Origin: Sulfurimonas sp.
Lineage (GTDB): Bacteria > Campylobacterota > Campylobacteria > Campylobacterales > Sulfurimonadaceae
Assembly (NCBI RefSeq): GCF_028713515.1
Contig: NZ_JAQTOD010000003.1
Coordinates: 62,001-126,000 of the forward strand
DNA length: 64,000 nt
Reading direction: 5' to 3'
The position numbers and the translations under genes are program-made. Below, piece after piece: positions 29,944-38,691 of this stretch (the stretch's first letter is position 1; each line of letters starts with the position of its first letter). A model generated the notes under the pieces. That model saw nothing but the letters and a program-made list of their open reading frames with translations, had not been told where the DNA came from and did not search any database.

Positions 29944-30990
29944 GTGAAAATAGTAAAAAGTATGTTAGTTGTAGCGTTGTTAGCTGGCTATGCTGGAGCA
30001 GAATCAATACAAAAAGAGAGCGGATGGAGTGGCTCGATTCTTCTTGGTGGTGGTTATGGAGAGTATAAAAACTCTGAAATCTTAGGGACTAGGACAATGG
30101 ATTTTGAAGTCAAAAAGATTAGTGATCTCGGCTCTCCACCAAGCGAATCAGCTATTTTTCCAATACTCTTAGGGGTGATTAGATACACGCTAGATGATAA
30201 AAAAACAGAAATTTTTGTAGATAATGTTACAGATGATTTTTCTGCAATGCAAACAAGCGCTGGGTTAGGTGTTCGCCATGATTTAGGGGATGTGGGCATA
30301 GTCGGACTACGACTATTTAAAAGTTCTACTCCCACCAAAGTATGGGAAGATCCACTTCTTCGCAACCAGAACCGTGCATCAACGGAGCAAACATTTAGTG
30401 GTATAGGCATAAAATGGGAGAGAGTTATGGGAAGTAGCTTTGAGATAGAGATTCAGTCGCGAAAAGTTGAACTTGATACAGATAGCAACGCCCAGAGCTT
30501 AGTTAGCGCTGGCCTAGCTGGTACACTAACTGGTGATAATGGCTCTTACTACATAACTCAGTCTGAACAACAGCTATTGAGACGAAGTGCAAATATGAAC
30601 TCAGCAAAACTACTCTTTATATATCCACTAAATGCTAATAACTTTCTAATCCCAACACTCAAATTAACCACCAATGACAGCGATGGCAACGCGCGAGACT
30701 ATATAAACTCAGAGATAGGAATTACCCACTTTTACGGTAGTCAAAGATGGAGCATTGGCACTAGCATCCAAGCCAGCTCATCAACATACAGTAAAGAAAA
30801 TCCAGTTTTTCAAAAGAAACAAGATACAACCTACTTATCAGCTGGAGTTGATGCTACATACAAAAACATATTTGGACTAGACCATTGGTCACTAAACGCA
30901 GCTGCTTACGCATTTTCTGGAAACTCTAACATTGATTTCTATGACAGCAGTTTGTGGGCAACATCATTGGGTGTGGTATACACTTTTTAA
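29944..30990 (+). CDS. outer-membrane beta-barrel protein (possibly DUF2860)
   Basis: 348 residues from a GTG start (GAGGA ribosome binding site seven bases upstream). A signal peptide with cleavage after GYAGA is followed by a glycine-rich opening strand, GWSGSILLGGGYGEYKN. Amphipathic strands alternate through the protein, and it ends in Phe (GVVYTF), the classical outer-membrane insertion signal. The start resembles the DUF2860 family described in vibrios. No ligand can be inferred. It is divergent from gltA and convergent with the lipoprotein operon, with only two bases between the stops. Confidence 0.72.
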   Translation: MKIVKSMLVVALLAGYAGAESIQKESGWSGSILLGGGYGEYKNSEILGTRTMDFEVKKISDLGSPPSESAIFPILLGVIRYTLDDKKTEIFVDNVTDDFSAMQTSAGLGVRHDLGDVGIVGLRLFKSSTPTKVWEDPLLRNQNRASTEQTFSGIGIKWERVMGSSFEIEIQSRKVELDTDSNAQSLVSAGLAGTLTGDNGSYYITQSEQQLLRRSANMNSAKLLFIYPLNANNFLIPTLKLTTNDSDGNARDYINSEIGITHFYGSQRWSIGTSIQASSSTYSKENPVFQKKQDTTYLSAGVDATYKNIFGLDHWSLNAAAYAFSGNSNIDFYDSSLWATSLGVVYTF

Positions 30991-30992
30991 CT

Positions 30993-31478
30993 CTACCTAA
31001 ACAAACTCTTAAGCAGCATCTTACTTCCCTCTTGTAGAAGTATTTCAGTTGCTTTGTCTTGGAGTTGCGAGTTATTGTTTTGGTTATTGGTTTGTACTAT
31101 AGTTTGTGGTTGAGCTTTTTGCTCCATTAATCTTTTGTTTTCTGTTTGATAGAACTCTTGTTCTTTTCGTCTTCTCTCATCTTTTAATAGCTCTGTTGTT
31201 ACATCTATCATGGCAGAGATGGTCTTTTCTGTCAACTCCATCTTTGTTAGTGTTTCTATTTCTTCAAGCGTAAACTCTTTGTATGGAACCTGAACCCTTT
31301 TTATAAGAGAGACTATAATCATCTCACTCTTACCTTTTGTAAGAAGTTTACGAATATCTCCAACTTTCATCCCCTTAGGACCTGTTAGCATAAGTCTTAA
31401 CTCTTCATCTTGTATATAGTTTACAAGATTTGGATCTTTCTCTGTTAGTTGTTTTAATCCCTCAAAATCTTTTTTTAT
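30993..31478 (-). repeat. long direct repeat, copy A
   Basis: About 490 bases nearly identical to 33208-33701. Both begin at CTACCTAAAC on the plus strand (the two stop codons). Copy B has nine extra bases (three codons) near 33312. Confidence 0.85.
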
Positions 31479-31709
31479 AATTAGATTATTGATTTGAGTT
31501 GTTATTTCTTGGTCTTGTTCTTTTGTTTGAATCTCTCTTTGTTTGTCTGTTTCTGGTGTAGCAACAACTTGCACTGCCTGCTTTTTAACTGGAGACTGGG
31601 CGGGCTTGTCGAGCTCAGCAATAATCTCTTTGGTACGATATTGTGTATTGCTAGCACACCCAAAGATAAAGAATATTGAAAATAAAAGATAAATATATTT
31701 AGTTAACAT
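30993..31709 (-). CDS. lipoprotein, paralogue of the ankyrin lipoprotein tail
   Basis: 238 residues with lipobox FIFGC (C18). A low-complexity, charged linker spans about 25-75, and a C-terminal domain covers about 75-238. The C-terminal domain is nearly identical to that of the ankyrin lipoprotein at 33208-34239, at both protein and DNA level. Visible landmarks are KDFEGLKQLTEKDPNLVNYI, GPKGMKVGDIRKLL, a helical KELLKDERRRKEQEF-like coiled coil and an NNQNNN linker. I do not recognise the domain. It is the last gene of a six-gene minus-strand operon and overlaps the upstream lipoprotein gene by 11 bases. Confidence 0.75.
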   Translation of the reverse strand: MLTKYIYLLFSIFFIFGCASNTQYRTKEIIAELDKPAQSPVKKQAVQVVATPETDKQREIQTKEQDQEITTQINNLIIKKDFEGLKQLTEKDPNLVNYIQDEELRLMLTGPKGMKVGDIRKLLTKGKSEMIIVSLIKRVQVPYKEFTLEEIETLTKMELTEKTISAMIDVTTELLKDERRRKEQEFYQTENKRLMEQKAQPQTIVQTNNQNNNSQLQDKATEILLQEGSKMLLKSLFR

Positions 31710-32745
31710 TTTTAATTATCTCCTGAGAAAAATCGTATAGCAGCCAAGCGTAAGGGCCAACGACTGCGTTATTTATCCAGCCAATACCTGCGCCTGTGCC
31801 CGCAAACATATCAATAAGTGCTTGATCTGAGGGATTCGCAACGGTTGTAAAATTTAAATTTTTAATTATCTCTCCAGCTTGCATGGATAAGCTTTTTTTA
31901 CTCCGTATTTCACCAGATGGCGAATATAGTTTATAGTCAATAATCATCTCGTTTGAAAAAATTGGAACAACAACCGTTCTCATATCCATTACTTCTGCTG
32001 TTTTTTGGGCATATAAAAGATAGTTTTCTGGTAAAATTGAAACATCCACGACTCTAGAGCCCTCGGCATGCGTGCTGATAGTTAAAAGGTAGTTTTTACC
32101 AAGTGAAATTTGGTGTCCGGATTGTTTTCTCTGGAGACCTTTTGCATATTTCAGTGGATGCTCAAATAAAGAACCGCCCACTTCAACATCCATAACATAA
32201 TTTGTGGTGTAGTTGTAATCGTACCTACTATCGAGACTAATAAGATTAAAATCTTTTGTCTCACTCTTTTGATCAATTGATAAAATTTGAGAAGTAAGCT
32301 TTTTAAATTTCAGATCAATTGATGGAGTATTAGGCTGATCCGAAAATTTGGTATCACATGCAGTAGCAAGATTGCGTTTTATAGTGTTTGTTACATCATC
32401 CTGCCATGAGCCGTTGTAAGCAAAGCTGATAGGCTCCATTGAGCCATCAGCTTTTAAAGAGAGTGCTTCCATAGCCATTGGTTGCAAACATTCATCAAAT
32501 CTACTTTGCAATCTAACTGTTTTTCCTTGTAAGCTTGAGGGGCATTTTAATGAGCCATCAGTTAGAAACAGCGCATCATTATGAGCATTAATAATAGCAC
32601 TATTTAGGGTATTTTCAGCAATAGGGGCACAACCCTGCAGGAGCATTACAAAAGATATGCCATAAAATAGTTTAGTTATCCAAAATGCTCTTTTGACATT
32701 TGAAGCAGTTACTACTTTGTCTTGATTCGCTATATCTTTGCTCAT
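31699..32745 (-). CDS. putative lipoprotein of unknown function
   Basis: 348 residues. A 26-residue cytoplasmic lead precedes a hydrophobic segment and the lipobox MLLQGC (C39). The long N-region is unusual for a lipoprotein signal; an internal start may be used. The rest is soluble and probably periplasmic or outer-membrane attached, with no motif I can name. Four cysteines in the mature part (for instance near 70, 88 and 130) could form disulfides, which fits the thioredoxin gene directly upstream. It is spaced 25 bases from that gene and overlaps the next one by 11 bases. Confidence 0.65.
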   Translation of the reverse strand: MSKDIANQDKVVTASNVKRAFWITKLFYGISFVMLLQGCAPIAENTLNSAIINAHNDALFLTDGSLKCPSSLQGKTVRLQSRFDECLQPMAMEALSLKADGSMEPISFAYNGSWQDDVTNTIKRNLATACDTKFSDQPNTPSIDLKFKKLTSQILSIDQKSETKDFNLISLDSRYDYNYTTNYVMDVEVGGSLFEHPLKYAKGLQRKQSGHQISLGKNYLLTISTHAEGSRVVDVSILPENYLLYAQKTAEVMDMRTVVVPIFSNEMIIDYKLYSPSGEIRSKKSLSMQAGEIIKNLNFTTVANPSDQALIDMFAGTGAGIGWINNAVVGPYAWLLYDFSQEIIKNVN

Positions 32746-32770
32746 TTAAACCCTATTTTTTTATTTAATA

Positions 32771-33193
32771 TCATAGAAATTTATTTATTAGAGAGTTTAT
32801 ACTATTTTCATCAAGAGCGCCAGATACTCTATGAACCTCTTTCGAGTTTTTAAAAACTATAATTGTTGGGATGCTTCTTATTCCAAACCTTGCACCGAGA
32901 TTTTGTTCATTTTCTGTATTTACTTTAGCAAAAAGTGCCTTAAGCGGGAAGTTTTTGGCACTCTTTTCAAAATTTGGCGCCATCATCCTGCATGGGCCGC
33001 ACCATGGCGCCCAAAAGTCAACTATGACTGGTATTTCACTATTTACTATAATCTCATCAAAACTATTGTTAGTTAACTCAACCGGCTTTGTATCCAGAAG
33101 TGAATGCTTACACTTTCCACAATTTGCTTTCGCATAAGACTCTTTTTGCGGAACATTGTTGATGCTTCTACAATTAGGACAAACTATTTTCAT
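32771..33193 (-). CDS. trxC: thioredoxin with N-terminal zinc ribbon (TrxC/thioredoxin 2 type)
   Basis: 140-residue cytoplasmic disulfide reductase. Zinc-ribbon pairs C5/C8 and C25/C28 are followed by a thioredoxin fold with active site WCGPC (C65, C68) and cis-Pro in SIPTI. The layout is that of E. coli TrxC, which is zinc-redox sensitive. There is no signal peptide, so a direct role with the neighbouring lipoproteins is unlikely. It lies between the two genes that share the 0.5-kb duplication, 14 bases from one and 25 from the other. Confidence 0.92.
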   Translation of the reverse strand: MKIVCPNCRSINNVPQKESYAKANCGKCKHSLLDTKPVELTNNSFDEIIVNSEIPVIVDFWAPWCGPCRMMAPNFEKSAKNFPLKALFAKVNTENEQNLGARFGIRSIPTIIVFKNSKEVHRVSGALDENSINSLINKFL

Positions 33194-33207
33194 CTCTTCT
33201 CCTTCAG

Positions 33208-33701
33208 CTACCTAAACAAACTCTTAAGCAGCATCTTACTTCCCTCTTGTAGAAGTATTTCAGTTGCTTTGTCTTGGAGTTGCGAGTTGTTGTTTTGGTT
33301 GTTAGTTTGTACTTCTCTGATAATAGTCTGTGGTTGAGCTTTTTGATCCATAAGTTTTTTGTTTTCAGCTTGATAAAACTCTTGCTCTTTTCGTCTTCTC
33401 TCATCTTTTAGTAACTCTGTTGTTACATCTATCATGGCAGAGATAGTTTTATCTGTTAGTTCCATTTTTGTTAGTGTTTCTATTTCTTCAAGTGTAAACT
33501 CTTTGTATGGAACTTGAACTCGCTTTATAAGAGAAACAACGATTATCTCACTCTTTCCATTTTTAAGAAGTTTACGAATATCTCCAACTTTCATCCCCTT
33601 AGGACCTGTTAGCATAAGTCTTAACTCTTCATCTTGTATATAGTTTACAAGATTTGGATCTTTCTCTGTTAGTTGTTTTAATCCCTCAAAATCTTTTTGA
33701 A
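33208..33701 (-). repeat. long direct repeat, copy B
   Basis: Second copy of the roughly 0.5-kb block at 30993-31478. Copies are direct and separated by about 1.7 kb, so recombination between them would delete the thioredoxin gene and the lipoprotein gene at 31699-32745. Confidence 0.85.
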
Positions 33702-34239
33702 TGATTAAATCGTTGATTTTAGTTGCTATTTCTTGTTCTTGCTTTGCTTTTGTTTCTTGGGCTTCTTTTTTTACAAGAACAGCTTGCGCTTCTATTTTTT
33801 CTTTTTTTCGCTCAGCTACAAAATTTTGTAAATTCTGTTTTATACTTACAGCTGCGATATCAATAGGAGTTTTGTTTTGATAATTTCTTACTTCAGTATC
33901 AGCACCTTTTTCTATTAGAAATTTGGCTATATCGATGTGTCCAAAAGCGGCTGCCCAGTGGAGAGCGGTCTCATTGTGTCCTGTTTTCAAATCAACATCA
34001 GCACCTTTTTCTATCAGGTATTTGACAGTCTCTAATCGTCCATTTCTAGTAGCCCAAATTAGTGGTGTTAAATTAAACTGATCTTTCTCATTAACATTAC
34101 CACCATTTCTTATTGCAATATCCAAGTTTTTAATATCGCCAGATGCAGATGATTGAATTACTGGAGATATAGCAACACATCCACTAAAAAGAAATAGAGC
34201 GATAGCAATCAACGGCAACAGTTTAAAGAAATTTTTCAT
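33208..34239 (-). CDS. ankyrin-repeat lipoprotein
   Basis: 343 residues with lipobox LFSGC (C21). Two to three ankyrin repeats follow at about 56-88, 89-121 and a weaker one after 122 (TPLIWATRNGRLETVKYLI and TALHWAAAFGHIDIAKFLI are diagnostic). A charged coiled-coil linker leads to the same C-terminal domain as the lipoprotein at 30993-31709. I infer a fusion of an ankyrin binding module to a family-specific anchor domain. Exported ankyrin proteins usually mediate protein contacts in the periplasm. The gene overlaps the DUF309 gene by 17 bases. Confidence 0.8.
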   Translation of the reverse strand: MKNFFKLLPLIAIALFLFSGCVAISPVIQSSASGDIKNLDIAIRNGGNVNEKDQFNLTPLIWATRNGRLETVKYLIEKGADVDLKTGHNETALHWAAAFGHIDIAKFLIEKGADTEVRNYQNKTPIDIAAVSIKQNLQNFVAERKKEKIEAQAVLVKKEAQETKAKQEQEIATKINDLIIQKDFEGLKQLTEKDPNLVNYIQDEELRLMLTGPKGMKVGDIRKLLKNGKSEIIVVSLIKRVQVPYKEFTLEEIETLTKMELTDKTISAMIDVTTELLKDERRRKEQEFYQAENKKLMDQKAQPQTIIREVQTNNQNNNSQLQDKATEILLQEGSKMLLKSLFR

Positions 34240-34582
34240 AAATATCCTTTTTTTTATATTCTATCTTTTTGTTTTTTAAATCATTTATAATTTTTGAAAT
34301 ATAGATATATTTTTCTTTATGAGTTGAGTACACCTCATCAAGTAGAGGCAAGTATTTAAGATAATTTTGCCAAACTTTTTCTGCTTGCGTTTCTTTACCT
34401 TTTTTCTTTAGCTCAAAGCTAACGGAGGCGTTGATAAAGCCTTTAATTAGTTTTATCTCATCACTATCTTCAAACCTTCGAGCAAACCAGATCGCCTCCA
34501 AATCCTCATGTGCTTCATAAAAATTTCCATCCAAGAGGTTTTGGATGAAGTTACTTAGAGTCTTTTCATCAACTGCTTTCAC
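34223..34582 (-). CDS. DUF309 domain protein
   Basis: 119-residue helical protein. The segment LLDGNFYEAHEDLEAIWF matches the DUF309 consensus (FYEAHEVLE...W), and a second helix pair with INASVSFELKKKG follows. The function of the family is unknown. It overlaps the rhodanese-like gene by four bases and the ankyrin lipoprotein gene by 17, so it is translationally coupled on both sides. Confidence 0.78.
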   Translation of the reverse strand: MKAVDEKTLSNFIQNLLDGNFYEAHEDLEAIWFARRFEDSDEIKLIKGFINASVSFELKKKGKETQAEKVWQNYLKYLPLLDEVYSTHKEKYIYISKIINDLKNKKIEYKKKDIYEKFL

Positions 34583-34899
34583 AGCTCATCCTTCTCTAAA
34601 AGCATCATATTTCTTCGCCAATATCCTCGCCCACCTTTGAGCGAGATGCAATGATGTTTATAAAACTTCTTTTTATACTCACTAAGTCTGTTTAGCGTAG
34701 CTTTTCCACTATCACAATAAAAAACAAAGACGCTTCCCTCTGGTTCTTTTGCTAGCTCATGAGGGTTGTAGAGAACTGTATCCATGTTTTCAATCCCAGA
34801 GAGAATAGTGTCGATGAGAAGAACTTTTATGCCTAGTTTTTCAAGTCTTATTTTGTTCTGTAAAAACTCTTTTTGTGTCCATTCGTCAGCAAAGTTCAT
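34579..34899 (-). CDS. rhodanese-like domain protein
   Basis: 106 residues. The FVFYCDSGKAT segment places a single cysteine (C62) at the start of a loop, as in rhodanese active sites, and ISLKGGRGYW corresponds to the closing GG..W motif. The protein is compact and lacks a signal peptide. It probably handles persulfide sulfur, which fits a sulfur-oxidising host; this is inference. It is the first gene of the lipoprotein operon and divergent from the helicase gene. Confidence 0.6.
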   Translation of the reverse strand: MNFADEWTQKEFLQNKIRLEKLGIKVLLIDTILSGIENMDTVLYNPHELAKEPEGSVFVFYCDSGKATLNRLSEYKKKFYKHHCISLKGGRGYWRRNMMLLEKDEL

Positions 34900-34980
34900 T
34901 TTGTACCCATTTTTTTAAAGATATGATACCAAATAATAAAACTCTTTTGCACAATTGAGTCCTTTTGGTTACAATCATAT

Positions 34981-37767
34981 ATGGCAAAAAAAAGCAAAAT
35001 TAACCAAAAAATTAAAAAATATTTTAACGAAGATCCGTTTGATGTAGGCATAGTCAGAGTAAGTACAGCTACCTTGAGTGAACTTTTTGCAACCCTTGGT
35101 ATTCATGATGTTGATCAAAGCAGAGAGATGCTTGTAAAGATAGCAAGAATGATTTGGAGTGATGTAGATAGCGGTTATCGTCCAGCAATACTGGACTTTT
35201 TTACTAAAAATGGCAAAATCTACAAAGCAGTTTCAGAGGAGGAGCAGAGCGTAGATAGAGAGGGTAAGATAGAGTTAGTTATGGATAGTCTTGGTGTTTC
35301 GCGTCATGAGAGAGCGCTTTTGCACAAGGCATTTGTTGATGTTAGAAGCAAAAAAATAACTATAGAGAAGATGGAATCAAAGCTTCGTCACATAAGATAC
35401 ACCGAAAAAAAGGAGAGACTTGAGAAAGCGCTTGACGGTGTTTTTGACCTAGATGACTCACTTGAGTTTAACGCATCACTCAAATACACTCTTTATGGAG
35501 AGAGTTTTCATAAAATCATCACACTAAAGAGTAAAAACTATACCTATGAGTATATCGAGCAGAGTGATGAAAATCTCATAATTGACGAGATCTCACAAGA
35601 TAAAGAGAGAGTTGTAAAACTTAAACAAGATGAGATAGATAACTTTATAAAAAATCTTCAAAATCCGCACAGATATCTAGATCATAAAGAGATTATAACC
35701 GCTCTTCGTTCTTCACCCCCAAAAACCAAACTCTCTTACCCAAGTATAAAAGAGAGTAAATTAGCAAAAATTATCCATGATGCAGTTGGTCCATCTGATA
35801 TAAAAGTTCACAATGAAGAACTTTTGATTCAACTAGAAGAAGCTCTCTTGCTTCCATACTCGAACAAAATTAAACATTACTCTCTGGAGCTTCATATCGA
35901 GCTTAATTCACTTTTAGAGGATATCTGGAAGGGCAATGAACTTGATTTTAGTGAAGCCGTAAAAGAGGCCAAAAAAGAGCATGAGGAGCATTTTTTAGAA
36001 GATTTACAAGCAGTTGTAGATGAGTGCGGCTCTTACGCAACTCTACTTCATCTAAGCAGTGAGCAGCTCCACGAGAGAGTTTATGAGATTTTGCTTGAGT
36101 TGTTGCCATCCTCTCTTGTTTTATCATCAAAAGTCATCCGCAAATGTGTTAGAAGATTTGTTCACAACATTGGCGATGAGATTGTAAAAAAACAGAGATA
36201 CACACTTCTAGCTAGAACTATAAGAGATTTTAAAAATCTGTTTCCTCAAGCAAGAAGTATGAAAAGAAAACTAGTACTTCATATAGGACCAACAAATAGC
36301 GGGAAAACATATGAGGCTATGCAGAGGCTCCAAAGAGCAGATACTGGCTACTATCTGGCTCCGCTTAGGCTTCTGGCATTAGAGGGTTATGAGGAGTTGG
36401 GAGCAAATGGAGTTGCTGTCTCTCTTATAACTGGCGAAGAGCAGATTTTGGATGCGGATGCAACCCATATAAGCTCGACCATTGAAATGCTTAATTTTGA
36501 AGTTGATGTAGATGTTTGTGTAATTGATGAAGTACAAATGATAGATGATAGAGATAGAGGCTGGGCGTGGGCAAATGCCATCATCGGTGCTCCTGCTAGC
36601 GAGGTTATAATGACTGGCTCGCCAAATGTCAAAGAGGCAATTATTGCTATTGCTGAGTATCTTGGCGAAGAGCTTGAGATAGTTGAGTTCGAGAGAAAAA
36701 ACCCGCTAACTCTTCTTGAAGAGCCAACGATGATGAAAGATGTAAAAGAGAGCACGGCGATTATCGCTTTTAGCAGAAAAGATGTACTAAAGCTAAAGCA
36801 AAATTTCTCAAAACATTATAAAATCAGTGTAGTTTATGGCAATCTCTCCCCTGAAGTTAGACGGGAGGAGGCTAGAAGATTTAGAGCCGGAGAGACGCAG
36901 ATACTTATCGCTACCGATGCCATCGCTATGGGAATGAATCTTCCTATAAAAACTATACTTTTCTCAAGTGCCCAAAAATTTGACGGAGTAACTGTTAGAG
37001 ATTTAGATGCCAGTGAAGTGCATCAAATTTCGGGTCGTGCCGGGAGATTTGGTCTTCACGAGAAAGGCTTTGTTGGAGCATTAAGTTCAAGTATCTTAAA
37101 AATTGTCAAAAAATGTTTCCAAAAAGAGGCAAGAAAAATATCGGTGCCATTTAAAGTTATGGCAAATCTAGAGCATATTCAGCTAGTTGCAACCATACTT
37201 GAAGAGAACTCTTTGAGTGAAATTTTGAAATTTTTTGTGCAAAATATGGAGTTTAATGGTCCATTTGTTGCAACGAACTTAGAAGATATGGTTGAGGTGG
37301 CTCTAATAGTTGATAGTTATGATTTGGATATAGCGACAAAATACCATCTCGCTTGCGCGCCGCTAACTTTAAAATCTCCATATATAGTTGGTGTGTTTGA
37401 GAGTTATTTGGGTGCTTTTGAGAAAAAAATCCCAATCGATTATCACGCGCCACGACTCCACGGTGCTTTTGCAAGTACGAGCGATGATTTGCTTCGTGCA
37501 GAGGATATGGTAAAAGAGATTTCGCTATATCTTTGGCTTAGTTATAGATTTGATGACCTCTTCCCAGATGCTCCAAAAGCGAGAGCCGCAAGAGCTGTTT
37601 TGAACAAATACATAGAAGAGTCTCTACAACAAAGCCAACTCGCTCAAAGATGCAAAATATGCAATATCCCACTGCCTCTAAATTCACCATACAGCATTTG
37701 TCAATCATGCTTTAAGAAAAACTATACGGTAAAAGGAATTCGGAAAAACACCAAGAAGCACCATTGA
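34981..37767 (+). CDS. Suv3-like DExH-box RNA helicase
   Basis: 928 residues. A long N-terminal region (about 1-430) of unknown fold precedes the helicase core. The core has Walker A GPTNSGKT (437-444), DEVQMIDDRDRGWAW (about 514-528), TGSPN motif III, and a second RecA domain with ATDAIAMGMNLPI and QISGRAGRFG (motif VI). The DEVQM...RGWAW sequence and the following C-terminal domain are specific to the Suv3 family of the mitochondrial degradosome and its bacterial relatives. The C-terminus carries a CxxC...CxxC zinc ribbon (about 892-918). With RNase J in the same genome, a role in RNA turnover is likely but inferred. Confidence 0.88.
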   Translation: MAKKSKINQKIKKYFNEDPFDVGIVRVSTATLSELFATLGIHDVDQSREMLVKIARMIWSDVDSGYRPAILDFFTKNGKIYKAVSEEEQSVDREGKIELVMDSLGVSRHERALLHKAFVDVRSKKITIEKMESKLRHIRYTEKKERLEKALDGVFDLDDSLEFNASLKYTLYGESFHKIITLKSKNYTYEYIEQSDENLIIDEISQDKERVVKLKQDEIDNFIKNLQNPHRYLDHKEIITALRSSPPKTKLSYPSIKESKLAKIIHDAVGPSDIKVHNEELLIQLEEALLLPYSNKIKHYSLELHIELNSLLEDIWKGNELDFSEAVKEAKKEHEEHFLEDLQAVVDECGSYATLLHLSSEQLHERVYEILLELLPSSLVLSSKVIRKCVRRFVHNIGDEIVKKQRYTLLARTIRDFKNLFPQARSMKRKLVLHIGPTNSGKTYEAMQRLQRADTGYYLAPLRLLALEGYEELGANGVAVSLITGEEQILDADATHISSTIEMLNFEVDVDVCVIDEVQMIDDRDRGWAWANAIIGAPASEVIMTGSPNVKEAIIAIAEYLGEELEIVEFERKNPLTLLEEPTMMKDVKESTAIIAFSRKDVLKLKQNFSKHYKISVVYGNLSPEVRREEARRFRAGETQILIATDAIAMGMNLPIKTILFSSAQKFDGVTVRDLDASEVHQISGRAGRFGLHEKGFVGALSSSILKIVKKCFQKEARKISVPFKVMANLEHIQLVATILEENSLSEILKFFVQNMEFNGPFVATNLEDMVEVALIVDSYDLDIATKYHLACAPLTLKSPYIVGVFESYLGAFEKKIPIDYHAPRLHGAFASTSDDLLRAEDMVKEISLYLWLSYRFDDLFPDAPKARAARAVLNKYIEESLQQSQLAQRCKICNIPLPLNSPYSICQSCFKKNYTVKGIRKNTKKHH

Positions 37768-37778
37768 GTTTAGTAGAG

Positions 37779-38549
37779 CTAGTGAGTGTTTTTCTCCTCT
37801 TTCCCATTCACCATATTTTCAAAAGCCTTGATATCGTGCTTGCTAACCACCATATAGCGACCTTGCGCCATCATGTTATCGCTTGAAGAGGCATGTTTTC
37901 TGTCTATGGTAAATGCCATTTTATACCCCGCTTTTTTTGCCTTATCCAAGAGTTCATCATCGTAGATACCAAAAACCCACGCCAGATATTTAACTTCATG
38001 CCCCATTTTTTCTTCTAGCTTTTCTTTGGCACCGCGGAGCTGTTTATCAACAAATTTTGCATACTCTTCGTGTGAGAGTTTTTTCTTCTCTCGTTTGAAA
38101 TTTGGATGCCAATAAGTATGTGACTCAACATGAAAGAGTTTTGTCGCTTCAAGCTCTTTTAGTTCCTCCCAACTCATGGCGTAAGAGGCATTTGAGATTG
38201 CACTTGGATATATAAAGAGCGTTACCGGAATAGCGTATTTTTTTACAAGCGGTGCCATCTGAGTATAGACGCTTTTGTGTCCATCATCGACAGTTATGAC
38301 AACAGGTTTTGTAGGGAGAGATTTTAGTTCGCCGTGCAGATAGGCATAAGCGTTTTCAAGTGAGATTACAGTATAGCCATTTAGTTTAAGCCACTCAAGC
38401 TGTGATGCAAATGAGGCTGTTTTTATGGTCATTGAGTCGCTTACTTCAACTCCAAAGCGATGATAAGTTAAGATTGGTATTTTTTTGGACTCAGATGAAA
38501 AAAGAAGTGTTGAGACAAGAAGCAAGAAGATGCTAAGGAAATGAAACAT
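37779..38549 (-). CDS. polysaccharide deacetylase (NodB-like)
   Basis: 256 residues with a signal peptide (hydrophobic 4-17). The NodB motif 1 appears as TVDDGHKSVY (Asp-Asp), and the zinc-ligand motif 2 as ESHTYWHPNF (H-x3-H) near 139-148. Family members remove acetyl groups from peptidoglycan, chitin-like or exopolysaccharide GlcNAc. It is probably periplasmic or outer-membrane associated. The substrate is not evident. The gene is convergent with the helicase gene and divergent from the TonB-receptor operon. Confidence 0.86.
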   Translation of the reverse strand: MFHFLSIFLLLVSTLLFSSESKKIPILTYHRFGVEVSDSMTIKTASFASQLEWLKLNGYTVISLENAYAYLHGELKSLPTKPVVITVDDGHKSVYTQMAPLVKKYAIPVTLFIYPSAISNASYAMSWEELKELEATKLFHVESHTYWHPNFKREKKKLSHEEYAKFVDKQLRGAKEKLEEKMGHEVKYLAWVFGIYDDELLDKAKKAGYKMAFTIDRKHASSSDNMMAQGRYMVVSKHDIKAFENMVNGKEEKNTH

Positions 38550-38691
38550 AAAAATCCTATTTTTTATTTTTGCTATTATACATAAAATCCATCTCTATAA
38601 ATTCTGAGATTCTTCATTAAATTATTTGTTTTAATGATAACATTAAGTAAGTTTGTTGTATGGTTTTTATAGTTTTATTTTAAGGTTTATT

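Noticed and set aside
38633..38644. Fur box in front of the TonB receptor
   Set aside because: AATGATAACATT resembles the Fur repeat but lacks one base of the usual spacing and has no second repeat; too weak to list as an operator.
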